The position numbers were made by a program, and so were the translations under genes. Positions 17,172 through 24,813 of a stretch of 64,000 nt of DNA are shown one piece after another. The stretch is from Proteobacteria bacterium SG_bin9 (GTDB lineage: Bacteria > Pseudomonadota > Alphaproteobacteria > Rhizobiales > Xanthobacteraceae): contig LWDM01000026.1 of assembly GCA_002083525.1 (NCBI GenBank), forward strand, positions 176,340-240,339, given 5' to 3'. The notes under the pieces are model-generated. The model was not told the DNA's origin. It did not search any database and was given only the letters and a program-made list of their open reading frames with translations. Numbering within the stretch: position 1 is the first letter of the stretch; each line of letters opens with the position of its first letter.

Positions 17172-18161
17172 ATGCCTGATCTCAGTTCACTTCCCGTCAC
17201 CATCACCGATATCGAATCCGCAGCGCGGACGCTCAAGCCCTACGCAGTGCGCACGCCCTTGCTGTCGTCGCCCGAGCTCGACGCCATCACGGGCGGTCGC
17301 ATTTTCCTGAAACCGGAGCTGTTGCAGCGAACCGGTTCGTTCAAGTTCCGGGGCGCCTTCAACAAGCTGTCGTCGATTCCGCGCAGCGCCCGCGCCGATG
17401 GCGCCGTGGCGTTCTCGTCCGGCAATCATGCGCAGGGTGTCGCTGCCGCTGCTGCGCTGCTGAACATGCGCGCCACCATCGTGATGCCGGCGGATGCGCC
17501 GCGGGCGAAGCGCGAACGCACGAAAGCTTATGGCGCCGAAGTCGTGCTTTACGATCGCTTGCGCGAGGACCGCGAGGCGATCGCACGCGAGATCGCCGGC
17601 AAAAACGGCGCGACGCTGGTGCCACCGTTCGACGATCCGAAGGTGATTGCGGGGCAAGGGACGATTGGCCGCGAGATTGCCGAAGACCTCACCGCATTGG
17701 GCGTGGTGCCGGATATCGTGTCGGCGCCCGCGTCCGGCGGCGGGCTCATTGCCGGTATCTCCGTCGCTGTAAAAACCGCATTTCCGGATACGCTGATCAT
17801 GACCGCCGAGCCCGACGGCTTCGACGATCACGCCCGCTCGCTGAAGGCCGGCGAACGCCAGCCGCTCAGCACCGGCGGTGGCCAAACGATCTGCGACGCG
17901 CTGATGGCGCCGATGCCCGGCGCGATCACGTTTGCGATCAATCGGGTGCTGCTGGCCGGCGGTGTGACCGCCACCGACGAGGAAGTGGGCCGTGCGATGG
18001 CGTTCGTCTATCGCGAGCTGAAGCTCGTGGTGGAGCCGGGCGGGGCGGTAGCGCTGGCGGCGCTGCTCGCGGGGCGCATCGACGCCAAGGGCAAGACCGC
18101 GGTGATCGTGCTGTCGGGTGGCAACGTCGACGCCGACCTGTATGCCCGGCTGATCGTCTGA
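17172..18161 (+). CDS. Threonine/serine dehydratase (threonine ammonia-lyase, catabolic type)
   Basis: 329 residues. The PLP Schiff-base Lys is K58 in GSFKFRGAFN, FSSGNHAQGVA is the substrate loop, and the glycine-rich phosphate cup is ASGGGLIAG (residues ~192-200). The C-terminus ends in VLSGGNVD without the ACT-like regulatory domains of biosynthetic IlvA, so it belongs to the short type (TdcB or serine racemase-like). It deaminates L-threonine to 2-oxobutyrate and may act on serine. Its stop is 7 bases from the stop of the convergent hypothetical gene. Confidence 0.9.
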   Translation: MPDLSSLPVTITDIESAARTLKPYAVRTPLLSSPELDAITGGRIFLKPELLQRTGSFKFRGAFNKLSSIPRSARADGAVAFSSGNHAQGVAAAAALLNMRATIVMPADAPRAKRERTKAYGAEVVLYDRLREDREAIAREIAGKNGATLVPPFDDPKVIAGQGTIGREIAEDLTALGVVPDIVSAPASGGGLIAGISVAVKTAFPDTLIMTAEPDGFDDHARSLKAGERQPLSTGGGQTICDALMAPMPGAITFAINRVLLAGGVTATDEEVGRAMAFVYRELKLVVEPGGAVALAALLAGRIDAKGKTAVIVLSGGNVDADLYARLIV

Positions 18162-18168
18162 CGATCGC

Positions 18169-19422
18169 TTAGGAGAAGAAAGCGACCCGTTCGGCCTGGG
18201 TCATGCGCTTGAACGGCGCCAGCGGATCGCCGCGCGGTGCATCCGGCCGGGCGACGATGCCCTTCTCCAGCAGCGCGGCGCCGAGCGAGATGCCGGCAGG
18301 TTTAGCCAGCGTTGCCGTCGCTTCGCTCTCAGGCTGCAGCCGAGCTGAGGGCTGCTCGGCCTGCGCCATGATCGCTGCTTCGAGCGCAGCCATCCGCTCG
18401 GTCGACGCGGCAGAGGCAAGCATTGGCTCAGGCGGCGGCGGAGGAGCCACGGGATCCGGCGCTGCCGTTGCCGGAGCGGGCTGCAGCACGTTGACGGCCG
18501 CTATCGTGTCCGCCACCTCGTCGGGTACGTCCGCCTCGGGTTCATCCCAGGTCACTTCCATCGCTTCGTCGCTGACGGCCTCGATGGTGACGTAGCCGGC
18601 CGGTGTCAGATCAGGGCGGGGAGAAGTGCCGCTCGCAGCCGCGACGCTGGTTGGCGGAGTGGAAAGCTCGGCCTGTGCCTCAGGTTCGGTGACGACCTCG
18701 GCGGCATCGTCGGCGGCCATCGCTTCGGCAACGGCCTGAAGCTCCGCGGCTTGCGGATCGTCGAACGCGGCGATGTCGGCAACGGATGTTTCGGGAGCAG
18801 CAGCTGCCGTCTCCTGTATTGGTCGCGGCTCGGCGGCTGCCGACGCTTGCTGCTGCGCGGACGCAGCCGGTGCAGCCGCCGGGCCGCCCTGGCCAAGCGC
18901 CTCGACGTCGCCGGCGAGCCGGTCGAAAACCGAGAGCAGGTGATCGCGGGCGGTGTCGTCGATCGCGGCCTTGAGGCCTTCCTCGATCGCATCGGCTTGC
19001 TTGCCGAGCAAATCCGGGATGCGGCCATCGCTGCCGCTCTCGCGTAGCGTCCATGCCATCTCGTGTAGCACGCGCACGCCCTTCAGTGCCGGCGAGTCGG
19101 CGTCCGGTGCATCGCGCACCGAGATCAGAACCGCGGCTTCGCTGCGGGCCTCGATTACGAGCGCGTGGATCGCGGCGATGATCTCTGGCGTGCGGTCGCG
19201 CTGTTGTTCCTGCTTCTGCGCGGCGAGGGTGGCTTCCAGCCGCGAGACGGCGTCAAGCACCAGGTTGGTGTCGGCGTTGCGGTTGCGTTTGGCGTACTCG
19301 TTCAGGAACCAGCGGCCGCGCGCGGTTTCCATGAAGGCTTCGCGGATGGCATCGTAGTCGGCTTCCGTTGGCAGCGAACCGCGCGCGGAAATCGGCGACA
19401 GAGCGAAAACGGGGTCAGCCAT
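18169..19422 (-). CDS. Uncharacterised protein with conserved N-terminal helical domain and Ala/Pro/Glu-rich tail
   Basis: 417 residues; the family is not recognised with confidence. Residues ~1-185 are helical and conserved-looking (YDAIREAFMETARGRWFLNEYAKRNRNADT, then a segment predicted to form long helices). Residues ~185-360 are low-complexity and rich in Ala, Pro, Glu and Gln, most likely disordered. A short conserved-looking C-terminus (residues ~380-417) ends in RMTQAERVAFFS. There is no signal peptide or membrane segment, so it should be cytoplasmic. The layout, a folded head and tail joined by a long linker, is that of adaptor or scaffolding proteins; function unknown. Confidence 0.75.
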   Translation of the reverse strand: MADPVFALSPISARGSLPTEADYDAIREAFMETARGRWFLNEYAKRNRNADTNLVLDAVSRLEATLAAQKQEQQRDRTPEIIAAIHALVIEARSEAAVLISVRDAPDADSPALKGVRVLHEMAWTLRESGSDGRIPDLLGKQADAIEEGLKAAIDDTARDHLLSVFDRLAGDVEALGQGGPAAAPAASAQQQASAAAEPRPIQETAAAAPETSVADIAAFDDPQAAELQAVAEAMAADDAAEVVTEPEAQAELSTPPTSVAAASGTSPRPDLTPAGYVTIEAVSDEAMEVTWDEPEADVPDEVADTIAAVNVLQPAPATAAPDPVAPPPPPEPMLASAASTERMAALEAAIMAQAEQPSARLQPESEATATLAKPAGISLGAALLEKGIVARPDAPRGDPLAPFKRMTQAERVAFFS

Positions 19423-19530
19423 CGGGTCTAGCAGCCATCCTCATCAAGCCTGCGCCTCCAAATCTCTTGCTAGCGGCGCATCAGCCATGACAACGATCAT
19501 CATGATCCGCAGCGAATCGCAATTGAATTG

Positions 19531-20718
19531 ATGACGCTCGAGCCGAAAATCACTGGCGTACGCGACCCGGCCGCCCGCCGATTCGCGATTCGCACGGCGC
19601 TATTCTACAGCACGATCGTCGGGCTCGGCGGTACCTACCTTCCATTCTTCCCGGTGTGGCTGAAGGCTGTGGGCGTCGACGCGATATGGATCGGCATCAT
19701 CACCGCGGTGCCGTCGGTGGTGCGTCTGTCGGTGCTGCCGTTGATCACGCGCTTTGCGGAGAGCCGCAACCTCCTGCGCACGACCATGATTGTCGGCTCC
19801 GTGCTGACGGTGGTCGGGTTCTACGCGCTCGGCTGGCTGCGCGAGCCGCTGGCGATCTTCATCGTGTTCTCGGTGACAACGGTCGTCTGGATTCCACTGA
19901 GCTCGCTGACGGACGGGTACGCGCTGAAGGGCGTCGCCCGCTACGGCCTTAATTACGGGCCGCTGCGGTTGTGGGGGTCGATCGCTTTCGTCGTCGGCAC
20001 GGTGATCTGCGGCACCATGCTCGACCTGATCGACGGCAAGAACCTGATCTGGGTGCTGGTGGCGGTGGCGGTGCTGAACATGGTGTCGTCGTTCGGGCTG
20101 CAGCGGATCGACCAGGCTCCCGGCGATGCCGCGCAGCCGGCATCGTCGCCGGCGCTGTTGCGCAATCCGCTCTTCCTCGCCGCTATTTTTCTGGTCGCGC
20201 TGATACAGGCGAGCCACGCCGCATATTACACCTTCTCGGCGATCGTCTGGCAGGGGTTGGGTTACAGCGGCTTCACCATTGCAGCGCTGTGGGCGCTCGG
20301 CGTCATCGCGGAAATCATCCTATTCGCTCTGTCGCCGCGTTTCACCATCTCACCGGCGACGCAGCTCCTGATCGGCGCGGTCAGCTGCGCGTTGCGCTGG
20401 GTTCTGACGGCGCAAGAATTGCCGCTGCCGGTTCTCGCGCTGGTTCAGCTCATGCACGGCTTGAGTTTCGGCATGTCGCACCTCGGCGCGGTGGGGCTGC
20501 TGGTGCGGCTGGCGCCGACGCATGTGATCGCAACGGCGCAGGGCTATCAGGTCGCGATCAGCGGTGCAGTCACGGGCTGCGTGACGGTTCTGGTCGGTGC
20601 TATGTTCGCGCGGCTCGGCGACGGCGTATACTACATCATGGCCGTGCAGGCGCTGGTGGGCGCCGTGCTGGTTGCCGTGTTACGGCGGCGTCTCGATCAC
20701 TCGAGTGTACCGGGTTAG
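19531..20718 (+). CDS. MFS transporter (MFS_1_like, HcaT/LacY-type group)
   Basis: 395 residues from the ATG at 19531, with about twelve hydrophobic segments. The first transmembrane helix contains YSTIVGLGGTYLPFFPVWLKAVG, the region that defines the MFS_1_like group including phenylpropionate permease HcaT. Substrate is not deducible. Upstream 19423-19530 is a short divergent promoter region shared with the 417-residue hypothetical gene. The gene ends in TAG 11 bases before a palindromic repeat that separates it from the convergent epimerase gene. Confidence 0.87.
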   Translation: MTLEPKITGVRDPAARRFAIRTALFYSTIVGLGGTYLPFFPVWLKAVGVDAIWIGIITAVPSVVRLSVLPLITRFAESRNLLRTTMIVGSVLTVVGFYALGWLREPLAIFIVFSVTTVVWIPLSSLTDGYALKGVARYGLNYGPLRLWGSIAFVVGTVICGTMLDLIDGKNLIWVLVAVAVLNMVSSFGLQRIDQAPGDAAQPASSPALLRNPLFLAAIFLVALIQASHAAYYTFSAIVWQGLGYSGFTIAALWALGVIAEIILFALSPRFTISPATQLLIGAVSCALRWVLTAQELPLPVLALVQLMHGLSFGMSHLGAVGLLVRLAPTHVIATAQGYQVAISGAVTGCVTVLVGAMFARLGDGVYYIMAVQALVGAVLVAVLRRRLDHSSVPG

Positions 20719-20729
20719 AGTCTTTAATT

Positions 20730-20778
20730 GAGCATGATCTGATCCGAAAACCGGTATCCACTTTTCGGGATCATGCTC
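20730..20778. repeat. Rhizobiales-type GAGCATGATC palindrome between convergent genes
   Basis: Left arm GAGCATGATC (20730-20739) continues to CCGAAAA; right arm TTTTCGG (20763-20769) continues to GATCATGCTC (20769-20778). The arms differ by a 4-base insertion (TGAT type) in the left arm. Palindromes with this GAGCATGATC...CCGAAAA core are widespread in rhizobial genomes. It lies exactly between two converging genes and its last base is the first base of the epimerase stop triplet, so it may serve as a bidirectional terminator or mRNA 3' end. Confidence 0.8.
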
Positions 20779-21773
20779 TACCCCCAGAGCAAGCTATCTG
20801 GCGGATAGACGAGGCTGTCTTCGTAGCGCAGGCCGTGCTCGCGATCCTTCGCCAACAGCAGTGGCCCGTCGAGATCGACCACGCGCGCCTTTTGCGCGAT
20901 CAGCATCGCCGGCGCCATCGCCAGCGACGTTGCAACCATGCAGCCGACCATGAGGCCGAAGCCGAGCTTGCCCGCTTCGTCCGCCATCGCCAGCGCTTCG
21001 GTCAGGCCGCCGGTCTTGTCGAGTTTGATGTTGATGGCGTCGTAACGCTCGCGCAGTCCAGACAGTGACCTGCGATCATGCACGCTTTCGTCGGCGCATA
21101 CCGCAATCGGGCGCTTGACGCGGGCAAGCGCGGCATCGTTTCCGGCGGGCAGGGGTTGTTCGACCATGGTTACGCCCGCGTCGGCGCAGGCCGCGAGGTG
21201 GCGTTCAAGAGTGTCGGCGGTCCACGCCTCGTTGGCATCGACGATGAGTTCCGATTTCGGCGCGGCCTTGCGGACGGCGGCGATCCGTTCGATATCACCG
21301 TCGCCGCCGAGCTTGATCTTCAGCAACGCGCGATGCGCCGCGCGCGCCGTCGCTTCGGCCATAACCTCCGGCGTCCCCAGCGAAATCGTGTAGGCGGTGG
21401 TGCAGGCCTGCGGTGCGGCGCGGCCGAGCAGCGACCAGATGCGCTGGCCGCTGGCTTTCGCTTCAAGATCGGCCAGCGCGCAGTCGAGGGCATTGCGCGC
21501 CGCACCGGCCGGCATCGCAGACTGCAAGGCCGCGCGGCTGAGGCCTGTGTTCAGTTTTGCACCCATCGCTTCGATGGCGGCGAGCGTTGCCTCAGGCGTC
21601 TCGTTGTAGCGCGGGTAGGGGACGCATTCGCCGCGCCCGGTGTGCGTTCCATCGGACACGGTTGCGACCACCACTGCCGCTTCGGTCTTGGCGCCGCGGC
21701 TGATGGTGAAGCTGCCCGCGATTGGCCAGCGCTCGATCGCGGCGACAAGATGCAGGGAGTTGGCCGAAGTCAT
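20778..21773 (-). CDS. Enolase-superfamily dipeptide epimerase (L-Ala-D/L-Glu epimerase or N-acyl-Glu racemase)
   Basis: 331 residues from the ATG at 21773. The muconate lactonizing subgroup pattern is complete: paired Lys in LLKIKLGGDGD, the metal ligands in VDANEAW, EQPLPAGND and CADES, and the second catalytic Lys in NIKLDKTGG. Such enzymes epimerise the Glu of murein-derived L-Ala-D-Glu or racemise N-acetyl-glutamate (DgcA type). No DgcN partner or murein peptide transporter adjoins it, so the substrate stays open. It diverges from the Mla operon across 21774-21899. Confidence 0.88.
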   Translation of the reverse strand: MTSANSLHLVAAIERWPIAGSFTISRGAKTEAAVVVATVSDGTHTGRGECVPYPRYNETPEATLAAIEAMGAKLNTGLSRAALQSAMPAGAARNALDCALADLEAKASGQRIWSLLGRAAPQACTTAYTISLGTPEVMAEATARAAHRALLKIKLGGDGDIERIAAVRKAAPKSELIVDANEAWTADTLERHLAACADAGVTMVEQPLPAGNDAALARVKRPIAVCADESVHDRRSLSGLRERYDAINIKLDKTGGLTEALAMADEAGKLGFGLMVGCMVATSLAMAPAMLIAQKARVVDLDGPLLLAKDREHGLRYEDSLVYPPDSLLWG

Positions 21774-21899
21774 TCGAAAAGCTTGCAGTTTCCCGGTATG
21801 GGATTGCTCCTTGCACACAATTATGGCTGTTATTGCCGATGCCGCACAGCCATGGACCCGAGTCGTCCACACGTGCGGGGTGATCCGAAGCAGGGGCAG

Positions 21900-23036
21900 A
21901 TGGCAAGCGGCGGGCCGACGTTGGAGCGAATGACGCAGGGCGATGCCCTTGCGCTCTATGCGTCCGGGCCGTGGACCGCCCAATACGCGCCGGATCTCGA
22001 GCGGCTGGTCGGCGAGGTTGAGCAACTCAATAGCCGCAGCAAGCGCGTCCTCATCGACGTGTCCAAGATCGCCAGGCTCGACACGTTCGGGGCCTGGCTG
22101 ATCGAGCGGCTGAGCCGCAGCCTGATCACCACCGGCGCGGAACTGCGCATCGCGGGCTTGTCCCCCAACTACGCGACGCTGGTCGACGAGGTGCGCCGGG
22201 TGAAGGAGGCGCCGCAGGTACAGCGCGAGCCGTTCACCATTCGCGGCATGCTGGAAAAGGTCGGACGCAGCGTCGCCGAGATCGGCGATACGTTCATCGG
22301 CATCATCGACATGGTCGGCGCGCTGCTGATGGCGTTGTGGGTTGTCATCCGTCAGCCGTCGCGGTTCCGCTTCACCTCCATCGTCCATCACATGGAGCAG
22401 GTGTGCTGGCGCGCGGTGCCGATCATCGTGCTCATCACGTTCCTGATCGGCTGCATCATCTCCCAGCAGGGTCTGTTCCATTTCCGCCGTTTCGGCGCCG
22501 ATGTATTCGTGGTCGATATGCTCGGCGTCCTGGTGCTGCGCGAGATCGGCGTGCTGCTGGTCGCGATCATGGTGGCCGGCCGCTCCGGCAGCGCCTACAC
22601 GGCCGAACTCGGCTCGATGAAGATGCGCGAAGAGATCGATGCGCTGCGCACGATGGGCTTCGACGCGATCGAGGTGCTGATCTTGCCGCGCATTATCGCG
22701 CTGGTGATCGGTCTGCCGGCGCTGACGTTCCTTGGCATGATGGCCGCGCTCTACGGCGGTGGGCTGGTGGCGTGGCTCTACGGCGGCGTCGAACCGGAAG
22801 CGTTTCTGCTGCGGCTGCGCGACGCCATCAGCATCGATCACTTCGTGGTCGGCATGATCAAGGCGCCGTTCATGGCCATCGTCATCGGCATCGTCGCTTG
22901 CGTCGAGGGCATGCTGGTGCGCGGCAGTGCCGAGTCGCTCGGTCAGCACACCACCGCATCGGTGGTGAAGGGCATCTTCTTCGTGATCGTCATGGACGGC
23001 ATCTTCGCGATCTTCTTCGCATCGATCGGGAAATAG
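21900..23036 (+). CDS. mlaE: MlaE-type lipid ABC transporter permease with N-terminal STAS domain
   Basis: 378 residues from the ATG at 21900 (AGGGG at 21892-21896); an in-frame ATG at 21852 is an alternative start. Residues ~1-105 form a STAS domain (RVLIDVSKIARLDTFGAWLIERL), so the MlaB function is fused to the permease. The rest is the MlaE permease with five to six hydrophobic segments and the ELGSMKMREEIDALRTMGFD coupling segment. With MlaF and MlaD it should move phospholipids between the inner membrane and the periplasm to keep outer-membrane asymmetry. It ends in TAG, 2 bases before mlaF. Confidence 0.9.
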   Translation: MASGGPTLERMTQGDALALYASGPWTAQYAPDLERLVGEVEQLNSRSKRVLIDVSKIARLDTFGAWLIERLSRSLITTGAELRIAGLSPNYATLVDEVRRVKEAPQVQREPFTIRGMLEKVGRSVAEIGDTFIGIIDMVGALLMALWVVIRQPSRFRFTSIVHHMEQVCWRAVPIIVLITFLIGCIISQQGLFHFRRFGADVFVVDMLGVLVLREIGVLLVAIMVAGRSGSAYTAELGSMKMREEIDALRTMGFDAIEVLILPRIIALVIGLPALTFLGMMAALYGGGLVAWLYGGVEPEAFLLRLRDAISIDHFVVGMIKAPFMAIVIGIVACVEGMLVRGSAESLGQHTTASVVKGIFFVIVMDGIFAIFFASIGK

Positions 23037-23038
23037 CA

Positions 23039-23815
23039 ATGACCGCACCTCCCGGAGATGCAATCATCCGCGTGCGCGATCTGACCGTCGAATTCGGCGG
23101 CGGTAAGGTGCGTGTGCTCAACGGCCTCAATCTTGATGTGAAGCGCGGCGAAGTGCTGGGCTTCGTCGGCCCGTCCGGTGCCGGCAAATCGGTGTTGATG
23201 CGCACCATCATCGGTCTCGTTCCCAAGGTCGACGGCAGCATCGAGGTGATGGGAACTGATCTCGGCAGCGCCGATCTCGCGGCGCGCCGCGCGGTCGAGC
23301 GGCGCTGGGGCATCCTGTTCCAGCACGGCGCGTTGTTCTCATCGCTGAGCGTGCGCCAGAACATCCAGTTCCCGGTGCGCGAATATCTCGACGTCTCCGA
23401 GCGCCTGCTCGATGAGATCACCATCGCCAAGCTCGGCATGGTCGGGCTCAAGCCGGAAGTGGCCAACCGTTATCCGTCGGAACTCTCGGGCGGCATGATC
23501 AAGCGCGTAGCGCTGGCGCGTGCGCTCGCGCTCGATCCCGAACTGGTCTTTCTCGACGAACCGACCTCGGGCCTCGATCCGATCGGCGCCGGCGACTTCG
23601 ATGAGCTGGTCATGACCCTGCAGCGTACTTTGGGGCTGACCGTTTTCATGGTAACCCACGATCTGGACAGCCTTTACACGGCCTGCGACCGGATCGCCGT
23701 TTTAGGAGACGGTAAGGTCATCGCGGTAGGCTCGATCGACGATATGCGGGCGTCCCAGCATCCGTGGCTGCAGTCGTATTTTCACGGCAAGCGCGCCCGC
23801 GCAGTTGTAACGTGA
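23039..23815 (+). CDS. mlaF: MlaF-type ABC transporter ATP-binding protein
   Basis: 258 residues. The Walker A is GPSGAGKS (residues ~44-51), the ABC signature is LSGGM in SELSGGMIKRVALARA, the Walker B is LVFLDEPTSGLDP, and the switch His is in VTHDLDS. The C-terminal extension matches MlaF, which couples ATP hydrolysis to the MlaE permease. The start codon is 2 bases after the mlaE stop and the gene is 16 bases before mlaD, so the three are one operon. Confident. Confidence 0.93.
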   Translation: MTAPPGDAIIRVRDLTVEFGGGKVRVLNGLNLDVKRGEVLGFVGPSGAGKSVLMRTIIGLVPKVDGSIEVMGTDLGSADLAARRAVERRWGILFQHGALFSSLSVRQNIQFPVREYLDVSERLLDEITIAKLGMVGLKPEVANRYPSELSGGMIKRVALARALALDPELVFLDEPTSGLDPIGAGDFDELVMTLQRTLGLTVFMVTHDLDSLYTACDRIAVLGDGKVIAVGSIDDMRASQHPWLQSYFHGKRARAVVT

Positions 23816-23831
23816 AGTTTGGAGCGGAGTA

Positions 23832-24716
23832 ATGGAAACCCGGGCGAATTACGTCCTGATCGGTGCGTTCACGCTGGGGGTGATCGCAGCGGCGTTCGGC
23901 TTCGTGCTGTGGTTCCAGAGCCTGCATTCCACCAAGCTGCGCCAGCCGATCCGCATCGTGTTCGAGGGGCCGGTGACGGGTTTGCGTAACGGCGGCAGCG
24001 TCAATTTCAACGGCATCCGTATCGGCGAGGTGGTGTCGGTCAAGCTGGACAACCCGCGCCGCGTGGTCGCGCTGGCGATGATCGACAACGCGCCCCTTCG
24101 CAACGACACCCAGGTCGGCCTCGAGTTCCAGGGCCTCACTGGCGTTGCCGCGATTTCGCTGAAGGGCGGTTCGCTCGATGCGCCGCCGGTGGCTCCGGCC
24201 GACGACGGCGTGCCGACCCTCACCGCCGACCCGAATGCGCTGCAGGACATCACCGAGGCGGTGCGGGCGACGCTGCAGAACATCAATCGCGTCGTCGCCG
24301 AGAACCAGGAGTCGGTGAAGAATTCGCTGCGCAACATCGAAGCCTTTACCGAGTCGCTGGCGCGCAACACCGGCAAGATCGACAGCATCATCGGCAAGGC
24401 CGACGGTGTGATGGTGAAGGTCGACAGCGTCATGTCGAAGGCCGACAACGTCATGACCGGCATCGATTTCCTCGCCGGCGGCAAGGACGGCGGCAAGCTC
24501 GCCGCGACGATGGAGTCGATCAAGGAACTGGCCGACAACCTCGACAAGCGCTCCGCGGGTCTCATCGCCGATGGCCGCCGCACGCTTGGCGACATCAGCC
24601 GTGCCGTCAACAACCTCGACCGCGATCCGCGGCGTCTGTTGTTCGGGCCGAGCAACGCCAGCGCTCCGGCGGCGGCACCGGCCGCACCAGCCGCGCCGCA
24701 AGGGCGGCGTCAGTAA
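23832..24716 (+). CDS. mlaD: MlaD-family MCE protein
   Basis: 294 residues. One N-terminal membrane anchor (residues ~8-30, LIGAFTLGVIAAAFGFVLWF) leads into a single MCE domain (residues ~40-120, GPVTGLRNGGSVNFNGIRIGEV). The rest is a helical segment with repeated KADxVMxKVDSVMSKADNVM motifs and a Pro/Ala-rich tail. MCE proteins form hexameric rings that carry lipids through the periplasm above the MlaE permease. The gene ends the operon before a strong terminator; no MlaC or auxiliary lipoprotein gene follows. Confidence 0.92.
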   Translation: METRANYVLIGAFTLGVIAAAFGFVLWFQSLHSTKLRQPIRIVFEGPVTGLRNGGSVNFNGIRIGEVVSVKLDNPRRVVALAMIDNAPLRNDTQVGLEFQGLTGVAAISLKGGSLDAPPVAPADDGVPTLTADPNALQDITEAVRATLQNINRVVAENQESVKNSLRNIEAFTESLARNTGKIDSIIGKADGVMVKVDSVMSKADNVMTGIDFLAGGKDGGKLAATMESIKELADNLDKRSAGLIADGRRTLGDISRAVNNLDRDPRRLLFGPSNASAPAAAPAAPAAPQGRRQ

Positions 24717-24762
24717 AGTCAAGCGATGCGGGCCGGCGTCCGCACACTCATCCTCAAAGCAA

Positions 24763-24789
24763 AACGCCCCGGTCGATGACCGGGGCGTT
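24763..24789. terminator. Bidirectional rho-independent terminator
   Basis: A perfect 12-bp stem (AACGCCCCGGTC at 24763-24774, complementary arm 24778-24789) with a 3-nt loop and A/T-rich flanks. It lies between mlaD (+) and the giant coiled-coil gene (-). A near-identical stem is found after msrB at 45480-45503. Confidence 0.88.
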
Positions 24790-24813
24790 CGTTTGTGTCC
24801 TTGGCGGATCGGC

